Made by a program: the position numbers and the translations under genes. Below are positions 1 through 11,600 of a stretch of 64,000 bases of DNA, piece by piece. The DNA is from Rhynchonema sp. JSB1_4 (taxonomy: Eukaryota; Nematoda; Chromadorea; Monhysterida; Xyalidae), in the NCBI GenBank assembly GCA_030248065.1, contig JASAMV010004630.1:1-64000 (forward strand), read 5' to 3'. Every line of letters starts with the position of its first letter. Positions within the stretch are counted from its first letter, which is position 1. The notes under the pieces were generated by a model, which was not told the origin of the DNA, ran no database searches, and saw only the letters and a program-made list of their open reading frames with translations.

Positions 1-330
1 CCGATGGATTGACCATACATATAGTGTGTAGATGTGCAGTAGCATTATAGTGCTCGAACAAAAAGGTTGATGGTTTGTATTGAGTCTTGTCACTCAAATA
101 GGCTATCTCTGAGAATCATGGAAAAGACGTTCAGCTCTTGGCAGAAACTTCAACATCGTTCGTAGAATCTTCTTCCATCTGCAATTTTGCTTCTCCGTTA
201 TTTAGCGTCAGTGGCTAAAGAACATTATACAGTAATTAGGAAGTATAAGTGCGATTTGCAAAAGAAATATCATCCATGATGTAAACAAAAACGGAGTTTC
301 GGGAGTCAAACTGTACGCCGTAAGTATAAT

Positions 331-482
331 TTAACTTTTCACCTTTGTCGCCGATTCACGTGAAGACTTCAAAACACGAGCTCTCAACTTGGCTTCTTTG
401 CGTTCCGTGAAAACTCTGTTCTCTTCCTTGGGTGTGTTTACCTCTTCGTTTGCTTCTTGCTCTTCATCAATTTGATGTGCTA
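331..482 (-). CDS. Possible 3'-terminal exon of an unidentified gene
   Basis: A minus-strand open frame reads HQIDEEQEANEEVNTPKEEN and continues with a basic stretch ending ATKVKS before a TAA at 333-331. It is preceded by a possible acceptor (cgttctag, just above 482). The composition is acidic and then Lys/Arg-rich, as in disordered tails of coding exons, but I recognise no domain. It lies downstream of gene A on the same strand, so it could be the last exon of a gene whose 5' part is elsewhere, or chance. Only the open frame and acceptor support it. Confidence 0.3.
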
Positions 483-914
483 GAACGTTGGTTTGACAGA
501 TCTCGTCACGTACGCACCGATTACTAAGTGTAACATCGCTCGAGTGAAAACTGAGAATATTGTTTTACTGTTTAAATGGAACTCCGGTTCGTGTAATAAT
601 GCATCGGTTTAACCGTGAGTTTCCTTGTATATGTACACCGAAACTATGACTCACTTTCATCGTCTTTTTGCGATTGTTCCGATTCAACGATGCCATTCAC
701 TCTGTGCGAAGAACCCGCATCATGGAGGTTTTTAGGGTCGTAGAATTTGATGGTGCTGTTAGTTTGTGATCCGGGACGTCCTGGAACGGAATCAGAATTG
801 GAACTCAATTCAACAATTGGTATAATCGGTCAGAAGAGCGCTCCAATGACTTAAATAATGTGCGTGGTATGTCGGTTCTTGGGGTCGACAAGTTGAATGG
901 TAGTATTGGTTTCC

Positions 915-962
915 CGCTTCGGAAGCTCAAGAAGCTGGAACTGGAACTGGAACCGGAACTCG
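915..962. repeat. Short GGAACT/GGAACC hexamer repeat
   Basis: Imperfect tandem GGAACT-like hexamers lie at about 936-960 within a purine-rich stretch. This is simple sequence. The open frames crossing it in both directions look like shadows of the repeat. Confidence 0.6.
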
Positions 963-1034
963 ATGCAAAAAATTGGCAGGATTGGTCTGTATGTACGTAT
1001 GTAGTTGGTGACATCATTTAAATAAAGTGTTGGT

Positions 1035-1520
1035 GCTTTACATGATAAAAGACGTCTATACAAGAAGAAAAATGCTTGCTCTCGCAAGCAACGGTGGTTC
1101 TATGGTTCTAGACTATGTTTCTAGGAGTGTGGGCAGTTAATATAAAACTTCGATACAAAAATATTTTGGGATGATATTTTAACTTGGTCAAATACATATG
1201 TACTGACTAAAAGAAAAAATTTTTCGTCATAAAATTGTGTCGAAGAAATTGTGGTTTCGAAAAGCAAGATGTTGAAAAGAACCACATTGCGGCTGATTTG
1301 ATTTCGTGTCGCCCTGAACCTTTGGTCGACGTTTGTCTGATCACTTTTGTGATACGATTAACGCACTGGCCGCAATATGGGTTTTTTCCAACATCTTGCT
1401 TTTCGAAACCATAATTTTTCTCTTTTATCGAAGTTTTACATTTGACTGCCCACATTTCGAGAACCAGATTCGGCCCGTTACTTGCGAGAGAAAGCATTTT
1501 TCTTATTGTAAACATAATGG
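1035..1520. repeat. Imperfect fold-back (inverted repeat) element
   Basis: Two pairs of inverted segments face each other. Sequence at about 1246-1300 (gtttcgaaaagcaagatgtt) recurs inverted at about 1366-1420. Sequence at about 1055-1160 (cttgctctcgcaagcaacgg, then gggcagttaatataaaactt) recurs inverted at about 1425-1510. The arms are diverged, so this is probably an old MITE-like insertion. Overlapping open frames on both strands are a consequence of the symmetry and not genes. Confidence 0.6.
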
Positions 1521-2640
1521 TACTTGCCCAACCGTTAAGATAGTGTGTGCGGTATGTAGGGTCGAGAAATCCAATGGGGCTGTCGTTTTTGTATCTCTGT
1601 TGTTCCGGAGCCACTTTTGTACCTGGATTGTTCCGGTGTACGAGCACGGTTGTTGACCTAATCATATGAGGAACAGTGAATTATTGAAATAAAAGAGTGC
1701 TGATATTCACATTCGTCAATTATGTGAACGGTTATATAACCAGGGTCTTTCAACTGGTGACAAGCAAAGGTTCCTACATAATTTCGTAATTTTTATCTAA
1801 CGGTGGGAAATATTCACCTTCTATTTGGGGACACGGAAACATATGATCCAGGTGTTATCAGCATATCTAATTCAGAAAGATTACCTGAAATAGATAGTCG
1901 CATAACAACAGCAAAGAACAAATGAGCCACGAAAAATGATTCAATGAACATCGACATTGTAAACAATGTCAAGGTTGAGGACTGGAGATCAACAAAAATC
2001 AAACAGTACAAGTCCATTGACTAAACAATGATGCGTGATGGATGATCAGTAAAACCAAACATGCGTTGGATAGTGGCCAACACAAGGAGTGAGTGAGGCC
2101 TGCAGACGTAGATAACGCCACATCGATATCAGTGTTTGCTGGTGAATAATAATAATAATCCTCAGAATAATCAAATCGAATGCTTAGGTGGCGACCGACG
2201 TCAGTAACCTGAACAATTTTAATCTACGTAGTGTACTACTGGTAACCGCATGAACGATATGATAAGATACGGCAATAACGCGATCGATCGTCGGACGTGT
2301 ATACGTAAGCAAGAGAAGTGAAGGCAAATTGAAACGCCGCTGAAGGCATTACAACAATCACATCAACACGCTAAGAAAAGACAATAAATTCAGATTACAA
2401 AAAGCCCAATCAAAGTGCAAAACAACATCGGAGTTAGCTGAACTGGAGTAAAAATGATATGGCAATAATGAGCCGTAAAATAAGGGATTCTTCTCAAATG
2501 AAATCCTGCGGTTCCTATAGTTTGTAGAATTTACGAAAAAAACCGATTCGACTGTAGAAAGTTGCACGTATTTGCTTTTTTATGCAGGGAAATACCCTAA
2601 CATGACAACGTGACGACGTTTTTAGGGCCCGATAAGTGAA
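1521..2640. other. Gene-poor stretch downstream of gene A
   Basis: No convincing exon, RNA gene or repeat was seen. A short (aat)n run lies near 2145-2157. This is probably the 3' intergenic region of gene A. Confidence 0.5.
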
Positions 2641-2660
2641 CAACAACAATGTCAAGCACT

Positions 2661-5600
2661 TCAATGCGTGTCCATAGCTTCGGTGGGGGAGCGTTCCCGT
2701 CCAGTCGGTTTTCCAATGAGAGCCTGACTTGCCGGCGGCGCAGATGTGCGATTCTGGGGCACACTGCCGATGGTGATGTTGATCTGCATCGGTGTCGCTG
2801 TGGGTGTCGACAGTGCGCTGCTGCCGGGCGACTGAAATGGATAAACCTTGGTCATCATCTTGGTAAATAACCGATCCATAACAACGTTGGTGGAACCACA
2901 ACAGCCAGATGCGGATGAGCTCCGAAAAGCATGGAGCTGCATGAAAATTGAAGTGAAGCGTTATGTGGAAGTGCTCTCATCTCACGACAACGATAAAGCA
3001 GGATTCATCGCTAACCACTATCATTGCAGGCTGTTGTTCGGAAGACACGGCACGCATTGAAGCTGTGCGTCTCAGCGGCTGCAAAAAATTATCGGTGAAA
3101 GAACAAAGAACAAAGAATTGGTATCAATGGTAATACACATGTGCCGACAGTATAGTCCAGCCACGTGCTCATGAGACGACTCTTTTTAAAGCTTGCTTGG
3201 CCAGATTCAAAAATGGGCCAGCTACACGGGTTTTTCCATGCAAAAGAAAGAGATTGGGCCGAGAGACATGATGACAAGTTCCAGCTGGCTGACCTCAATT
3301 TGTTGCCTGCTTACGCGAACAGGAACATCGTTCAACAAACAAATGTTTTGGGAGTCAGAAGGGAATTTACGCACCGAGGTGGAGAGCGTGTTTTTAAAGA
3401 ATACATGCATTTCTCTTTCTTTCATTTCCGAAATCCGTGTAACCGGAACATCATTGGATCCGTCCAAGTCAACTTCAAATTAAGTCGTCTCATGAGTTCG
3501 TGGCTGAACTATACACGTACAGTATAATACAACAATACTTATGTACCTATACTGCAGTATGTATGTATGTAGCTTGTACCACAACCACATAGGTACATCG
3601 GGTACAAACAAACGTCGCGAAGACATGCACCACATACCACTTCATTTGGTGTGCTCTCGAAACAACCGCTACGAGAGCGAGGAGAGTGACGGGCTGTTGA
3701 CCGCATACGGACATTCTGACCGGTGTCACTGTCGCTGTTGCGTCCTGTGAAACAAATGGATCGTAGCCGTGTGTGCACAGAAAGCTTCTTGTGTATGACC
3801 CACAAGCAACAATGTTTTATCAAACCAGATCCAGACTCTGAGGACAGCACCACCACATCGGTCTCTTGCAGCAATCCTGCTTGTTCGGGCGTGAGCACTT
3901 GTCGCGCAGGCGTGGAATCGACACCGGTTGGTTGCTGTTCCACAGTTTTAACGAATGAATCTGTTACTTGTTCGGTCTGAATGAAAATTGTACTGTGTCT
4001 AATTACGATTCTGCAAACATAATTACTGCAAATATGTATAAATACAGCATGGTTGATCACCTGCTTCAGTTTTTGCGACCGCTTCTCATCCCTGGCTTTC
4101 ACGGCATTTTTGTATTGCTCCAACAAATCATCAAGTTCCGCTTCATAAACTTCCTGCTCATCGTTCGGAGCTGGTGAATGTAAAGTATAGCAATTTTGTT
4201 CACAGCACCAGTGCCAAGTTTACCAGGTGGAGCAAGACAATCGCTCACCAGCTTGAAACTCAGTGGGATACACAGTGGTCACGGCTCGTGGTGACCGAAC
4301 CTGCTCAACGCCGGAAGCCGGAGGACGCTTCTTTGGTGCGTTGACGAAATGTGTAGTCTTCTTGTCTGCTGGTGACTTGTTTGGTTTCTGCAAGACTCCG
4401 AGGACTGCAGTGTGGAAACACTAGCTGAGAAACTTCAACACTCTCTCACCTTGGGAATGGCTTCGGTTTCGTATAGTCGCAAGGTCTGTCGCAACGCCTT
4501 CAGTTTCTCTTCGCATTTCTCTCGTTCATCAACTAGCTCCTTCGTCTCTTTGGCTGTGATCTGGATCTCATCTTCCTCGTACATGGCTGGCACCAAGTTG
4601 AGCTAAAGAGATCAGGTTTTTTGGCATTTCAGTCAACTCTCAAAAAATAGGAAATTAAGCATACTGAGTCATCAGAAAAGTGCAATCGACTGATATACTT
4701 GGACACTTAGCTTGCCTTCTGGGGGCGGAAATGCCTTGGACACTTAGCTTGCCTTCTGGGGGCGGAAATGCCTTGGACACTTAGCTTGCCTTCTGGGGGC
4801 GGAAATGCCTTGGACACTTAGCTTGCCTTCTGGGGGCGGAAATGCCTTGGACACTTAGCTTGCCTCCTGGGGGCGGAAACGCCTTGGACACTTAGCTTGC
4901 CTTCTGGGGGCGGAAATGCCTTGGACACTTAGCTTGTCTTCTGGGGGCGGAAACGTCTTGGACACTTAGCTTGCCTTCTGGGGCGGAAACGCCTTGGACA
5001 CTTAGCTTGCCTTCTGGGAGCGGAGACGCCTTGGACACTTTGCTTGCCTTCTGGGAGCGGAAACGCCTTGGACACTTAACTTGCCTTCTGGGGGCGGAAA
5101 TGCCTTGGACACTTCGCTTGCCTTCTGGGGGCGGAAACGCCTTGGACACTTAGCTTGCCTTCTGGGGGCGGAAACGCCTTGGACACTTAGCTTGCCTTCT
5201 GGGGGCGGAAACGCCTTGGACACTTAGCTTGCCTTCTGGGGGCGGAAATGCCTTGGACACTTAGCTTGCCTTCTGGGGGCGGAAATGCCTTGGACACTTA
5301 GCTTGCCTTCTGGGGGCGGAAATGCCTTGGACACTTAGCTTGCCTTCTGGGGGCGGAAATGCCTTGGACACTTAGCTTGCCTTCTGGGGGCGGAAACGCC
5401 TTGGACACTTAGCTTGCCTTCTGGGGGCGGAAACGCCTTGGACACTTAGCTTGCCTTCTGGGGGCGGAAACGCCTTGGACACTTAGCTTGCCTTCTGGGG
5501 GCGGAAACGCCTTGGACACTTAGCTTGCCTTCTAGGGGCGGAAACGGCTTGGACACTTAGCTTGCCTTCTGGGGGCGGAAACGTCTTGGACACTTAGCTT

Positions 5601-8600
5601 GCCTTCTGGGGGCGGAAATGACTTGGACACTTAGCTTGCCTTCTGGGGGCGGAAACGCCTTGGACACTTAGCTTGCCTTCTGGGGGCGGAAATGCCTTGG
5701 ACACTTAGCTTGCCTTCTGGGAGCGGAAACGCCTTGGACACTTAGCTTGCCTTCTATGGGCGGAAACGCCTTGGACACTCAGCTTGCCTTCTGGGGGCCG
5801 AAACGCCTTGGACACTTAGCTTGCCTTCTGGGGGCGGAAACGCCTTGGACACTTAGCTTGCCTTCTGGGGGCGGAAATGCCTTGGACACTTCGCTTGCCT
5901 TCTGGGAGCGGAAACGCCTTGGACACTTAGCTTGCCTTCTGGGGGCGGAAACGCCTTGGACACTTAGCTTGCCTTCTGGGGGCGGAAATGCCTTGGACAC
6001 TTAGCTTGCCTTCTGGGAGCGGAAACGCCTTGGACACTTAGCTTGCCTTCTGGGGGCGGAAATGCCTTGGACACTTAGCTTCCCTTCTGGGGGCGGAAAC
6101 GCCTTGGGCACTTAGCTTGCATTCTGGGGGCGGAAACGCCTTGGACACTTAGCTTGCCTTCTGGGGGCGGAAACGCCTTGGACACTTAGCTTGCCTTCTG
6201 GGGGCGGAAACGCCTTGGACACTTAGCTTGTCTTCTGTATATGAATCGCTTATATTTACCGGAGTTTCCCATATACAACTCCGAACAGAGACGTTTCCTA
6301 ATAGGGCCTTCGAGGGCTGGCTCTATTTGGGGTAAAAAGTTTTCGAAATCGCCGTAAACAGGTCATTTTCGAACACTTTTATCGGAGAAATTGCGCTATG
6401 ATCGAATTATGTACATCCTCTCTGAAGTGCACATAAGGCGATTGTGATCTCATCTATACTACTAAAACAGGAAGACGTATGTATGTGTGTGTGTATGTGT
6501 GTGGTCTCGGAAGGGCGGACGGGTCAATTTTCACGGGTAGCTTTGGGTATGCTAACAGGTCTTCGGGGGGGGGGTTTACGGCACGGGCGCGGCGCTGTAG
6601 CCGGGCCGTGGGCACGGGTCCCGTCTAGTTGAATAAAGTCCGTGAAGATTTCCGGCAATGTCAAAACTACTTAATCAAAACCTACGAGGGCTCTATCCAG
6701 AAACATCTCCGAATAGAGCCCCCGGGGGCTTTTGAGTACAATGTTTGAAGCAATAAGGCCGAATTTCTACTTTTTTCCGAATAGTGCCAAAGGAGTTTTA
6801 TGCATATAGAAAACTCCGGTAGTTTGGTGAAGAAATGCAACAGCAAAAGCAAAATAACGAGCTCACCAGCATCTGGACTTCGTTTCGTTGTTGTTGCAGT
6901 CGTTCAATCTCAATCGTCAGCCGTTGGAATTGACCCTGAAGCACCTCTCGCTCGTGTCGCATATTGTCTTGCACCGAACTGTGGATCACCCATTGACGTC
7001 TGACCAAGCGCTCAGTCAAATTCGCGATTCGTGCGCGAGCGTCCTGTAATGGACGGATTTTGATTTTTAAAGTTTCTCTGAAAGCCATAGGAATGCACAC
7101 CTGAGTTACTTCAGTCTTACCTTAATCGCTTGTTTTACTTCTCGCACCAAGTTGCTGTCTCCGGGCTTGATCTGCTCGTCGATACAGATCTGTTCTTCAA
7201 CCCCCTCTTCTGACTCTTCACTGCTCTCAATGGTTTCGATCGGCTCTGGACTTTTCCGCCGAGGTCCACCACCCGTTTCTGAAGAGACTGTGAAGTATGC
7301 GGCTCGAAAAGCAACTGTGCAGTAAGGTTTGACCATATACGGGACTGGCTTGTGGCCTGCCGTAACCTTGGCATAGTGGTAAACGTATATGCGAATGTGC
7401 TTTGTGGGTACGTGTTGCGCATATGACGCGTGGTGGGGTTGCGGTTTTGACCCAAAGTCTCGCTTCACCGGGGCTTAAAGTCTCGCTCTGAAACTGTATT
7501 ATCAGGTTTTTGGGGCTATCCCTGGCTGTCCGTCTAACTGACGAGACCCAAGCAGCCGTGGTGTTAGACTTTGGGTTGAAACCGCAACCCCACTACTCGT
7601 CATATGCGCTGTATACATACGTGCCCACAAAGCACAATCGCATATACAGTCCTACCGCAAGCTCATGAGACGCTGTTAAGGTCCCACGTATTTCGAAACT
7701 TTTCGAAAACAAGAGAAGAGAAATCGACAATGCATAAACACACCCAATTTATCTTTCTTTTGTTTTCGAAAACTTTCGAAACACGTGGAGCTGTAACTGG
7801 CGTCTCATAGAGTTCGTGGTTGGACTATACATATAGGTTTGACCATACTGTACCTTCGACAGTCGTCTTCAGTTTGATGTCATGTCCATATTCCTCGAAG
7901 AGCTTCTTTTGGAAATCTTTGAACTCGTCTTCAACAGTCTTCTTCTCTTTTGACTTTTCTTCTTTCGTCGGCTGAAAATCATCACCTTGAACAGTTGGTG
8001 GCAAAGCCGAGATCACCGGTGAGTTGCCGGAACTATTGTAGACCAACCTGAGGCCGAACGCCTTGTGCCGGTCTGGGAGCCACATAATATAGTGCACCTC
8101 TGCGCCGTCCTCGTCCGCCCACCCAAGGGTTGCGCTGCACCACGCCGACAACTTGTGGGTTCGCTCGAATCAGAGGTTCGACTTGTTGTATTTGACGCGC
8201 GGGCTCAGTACGATCGACGGAATCAGACTGTAAACAGAATTTATTTTTAATGTGCGACTGAGAACGAGGGGTTACATAAAGTACCAGTATGGACTTCCCA
8301 ACAATATACACTACATAGTATGTAACTACGTTTTACTTATTGTGATCATTTACTTGACTGTTTTTGTTAGAACCGGGAGGGAGGATTCGAATTGCAAATG
8401 AACGTAGCGACCCGCGATTGATTCCGAATCTTTTCGGTCCACAGTACTTTTCAGTCCACGTCACCTTTCGGTCCAGGTGCTTTTCGGTCGACAAACATTT
8501 CGGTTCAGCTACTTTTCGGACCAGGTACGATTCGGTCCAGGTACATTTCTGTCCACGAACCTTTCGGTCCAGGTTCGCTTCGGTCCATGTACCTTTCGGT

Positions 8601-11600
8601 CCACTTCAATTATTTGGGTCCTGGGTTCAAAATGCGCTACAAATGAAAAGGACATCGATAATCAGTACCGCATTACCAAAAAATCCCTTTCCATAGTAAA
8701 AGGCCTCGGATGCATTTATCCATGACCGCCCAAGCTCGGTGCTTATGTTGTCTCGTTGAAACATCAACAAGCTTGGTGTTTCAACAAGACAACATGAGCA
8801 ACGAGCTGGGGCGCGCATGAAGGGTAATGCATCCATGACCCATTACTATGGAAAGAGATTTTTTGGTCATGCGGTGCTGATTATCGATGTCCATTTCATT
8901 TGTAGCGCCTTTTTGAACCAGGGACTCAAATAATTGGGGTGGACCGAAAAGTACATGGACCGAAACGAACCTGGACCGAAAGGTTCGTGGACCGAAATGC
9001 ACCTGGACCGAATCGTACCTGGTCCGAAAAGTACCTGGACCGAAATGTTTGTGGACCGAAAAGCACCTGAACCGAAACGTGACATGGACCGAAAAGTGCT
9101 GTGGACCGAAAAGTATGTACGCTGGACAGAAAACATACGGGAACCGCGATTTTACGGTAAACATCAACTGACGGGCACTCAACCCGTAACACCGTCAATA
9201 GGGCAACTGAACGGGAACATACCCAATCAGGAGACACTGTTCCTTTGCGTTTCATGTGCTGTTCTTTTACCGTTCCATCGCGCACTTGTTGTCGCAATCT
9301 ACAAGATCGCTCAAAAACAAAGGAACATTAAATAACAATGAACAAACGGTGTATTAATATCTTACATTTGATCTTGAACTCCATGCTGTTCTCCTATCAT
9401 TCTATCACGATACCGCAACCAACGAACCACGTCAGCTACAAAAGCACACAAAAAGTTTGTTTTTCTTAGGGCTCCACCAGATAGACCCGAAACCCGAAAC
9501 ATAATTTTTTTATGTCGATGTTTCGGGTTTCGGGTTTTTTCTCAAAACCCGAAACATGGACATAGAAAGAATTTATGTTTCGGGTTTCGGGTCTATCTGG
9601 TGGAACTCTTAACGAACATTGTCAACGGCGTGAAATAAGATCAAACCCCTTGGTGCTCCATATCGTTGCCCTTCCGTCAAAGCCCGTTGCGCAACTGCGA
9701 CAGCCTTCATAAGTTCCTTTAACTGACGGTGTGGGTTTGGCTCTCGTTTTCGCAGGTCACGTATCACGTCCTCAGCGTCCGTGGATGGTGGTCCATATCC
9801 AGTGGCTGATTGTTGAGTTCGCTGAGACCGTCTGAATAACTCGGTAATATTGCTGGTTGAACCAACTGTGCCTTCGGCTGCCTTCACAATGCATGCGCGT
9901 TTGCGCATGTGCGTTTGCGCGTCACATTTTTTGACGCGCATTCGTGTTCACAATGCAAATTCGATGCGCAAACGCGCAAATGCGCAATGCGCATCTGTGT
10001 TCACAATGGACATGCGCGTTTGCGCATCAGATTAGAATAGCGTGTGTATGAAATTCGGAATAGCTGTTTTTTGCATTTTCATGTCAGGGAACTTTCAGAA
10101 TTTTGTATTGGGCAAAAGTAGTGCAGTAGTGTAAAAAATCTAAAAAGTTGGGCAAGCTATGTATACTGAGCCAGAGCCTTATTCGGAAATGGCCAGATCT
10201 GATTTCGAACCATTTCGAATCCAGAGTCGGAACGTAGGGGACCTGCAAGTGTACAAGCAGCATTGCTTGTTTACTTATGAGGCCCTTATGTATGAAGGTA
10301 CAGTACCAGCTGCAATTTTTGGCTGATTGAGGCCTGCGCCTGCAGAGCTGGAAGGGCCTGAGGGCCAAGGAGCTTGGGAGGGCCAAACTGGAAATAGAGG
10401 AGCGCGGAGAGCGCGGGGGCGGGGCGAGGCTTCCGCAGGCCGAGTGTATAAGCGGTCGCAGGCGCAGGCTCATGAGCTTGCGGGGCTTGAGGGTGGGGGG
10501 GACACAGATCCTCTTTGTGCTCTGTGAGATGGGTTTATTTGCGGTTTCTCTCTGTGTGGGAGCTTCTTGTCAGCGCTCCCGGCTCAAAAACCAACAGCCT
10601 GAAGGAAAAGGAGTAAACCTTGAAAAGGCCACATTTTACCCGGTCCCTTTTAAAAGAAACAGTCCCTTGCGTCGCTCTGTTCAGCAGTAAGCAAAAGCTA
10701 ACAAAACAGGTACTGAAAACAAACAACAAAGCCAAAAACTCCACACTAAAGGCTAAAAGACCCAACCCTCACGCCCAACAAAACACAACAACAAGCCACC
10801 GCAGCACACCCCCGCCACCGACCGGCAGCACCCGCCCGCGCCTCGCCCGCCGCCCGGCCTCACCCCCCGAGCCCCGCCCCCGCCCCCCTCCCTGCCGGCC
10901 CTGCCCCCCCCCGCCGCCGCCCCGCCCGCCCCCACCAGTATATGAAGGTACATACGTAATAAATGTCATAACAAATGTTACACCCATACTTAAACAAATT
11001 TAGGCATGTTGTTTGCTGTGAAAGAGTGACTTTTGAAATGAAACAAAAACAATGGCTGAGCGATAAAATAAGAAACGTAAAATGATCGTAACAGATCGCC
11101 AGACCGTTTCAAACATAATTGGTTGAAATAATTATGTTTTTTGCTTCGGGCAGGTCGGGCAGACCAAACGCGCACGCAAAATTAGAACCAATCCTAATCG
11201 CATTTTTGCGCGTTTGCGCGTCAAAAACGCGCAGACGCGCAAATGCATTGTGAACACAAATTGTGAAGGCAGCCTTCATTTCCAGTTATCGCCTTCAGTA
11301 ACGTACCCAGCTGCAGCGGCAGTGTTGTCGAGGTAATAACATCTGTCGCAAATTCGTGTAGTTCGTTGCCGTTCGTTCTCCGTGGGGTCAGATAGCGTTT
11401 GGTTACAACGTCGGCACACCATTGGTTTTACGTCTGAGAATTGGAAATATATCAGGTCATAAACAGCCGTGTTTTAAACAAATCAAGGGAGTTACTTCGT
11501 AGTTGGCAGGAAGTGCACATGTCGCCTTCGCGATCAGCGTTCATGATTGATTCACAGTGTTTGCACCGTCGCATACCACCATGCCGTTCATCTTTAAGGA

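Noticed and set aside
1207..1665. Overlapping genes on both strands
   Set aside because: Mirror open frames caused by an imperfect palindrome.
3165..3527. Plus-strand gene encoding [12 protein letters not shown]
   Set aside because: The same sequence occurs in a second MITE copy (17685-18058) with frameshifts; there are no splice sites or family match.
4701..6237. CRISPR-like array or coding repeat
   Set aside because: The 37-bp units are head to tail with no unique spacers, in an animal intron. Open frames on both strands simply reflect lack of stops in the unit.
8930..9300. Protein-coding gene rich in FGP/FRS or WTEM/DRK repeats
   Set aside because: The frames come from the TTTCGGTCCA arm repeats of fold-back elements, appear in several phases and both strands, and recur identically at 61500-62470.
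10620..11003. Pro/Arg-rich protein
   Set aside because: It is produced by C-rich simple sequence inside a transposable element; the opposite strand is equally open as a Gly-rich frame.
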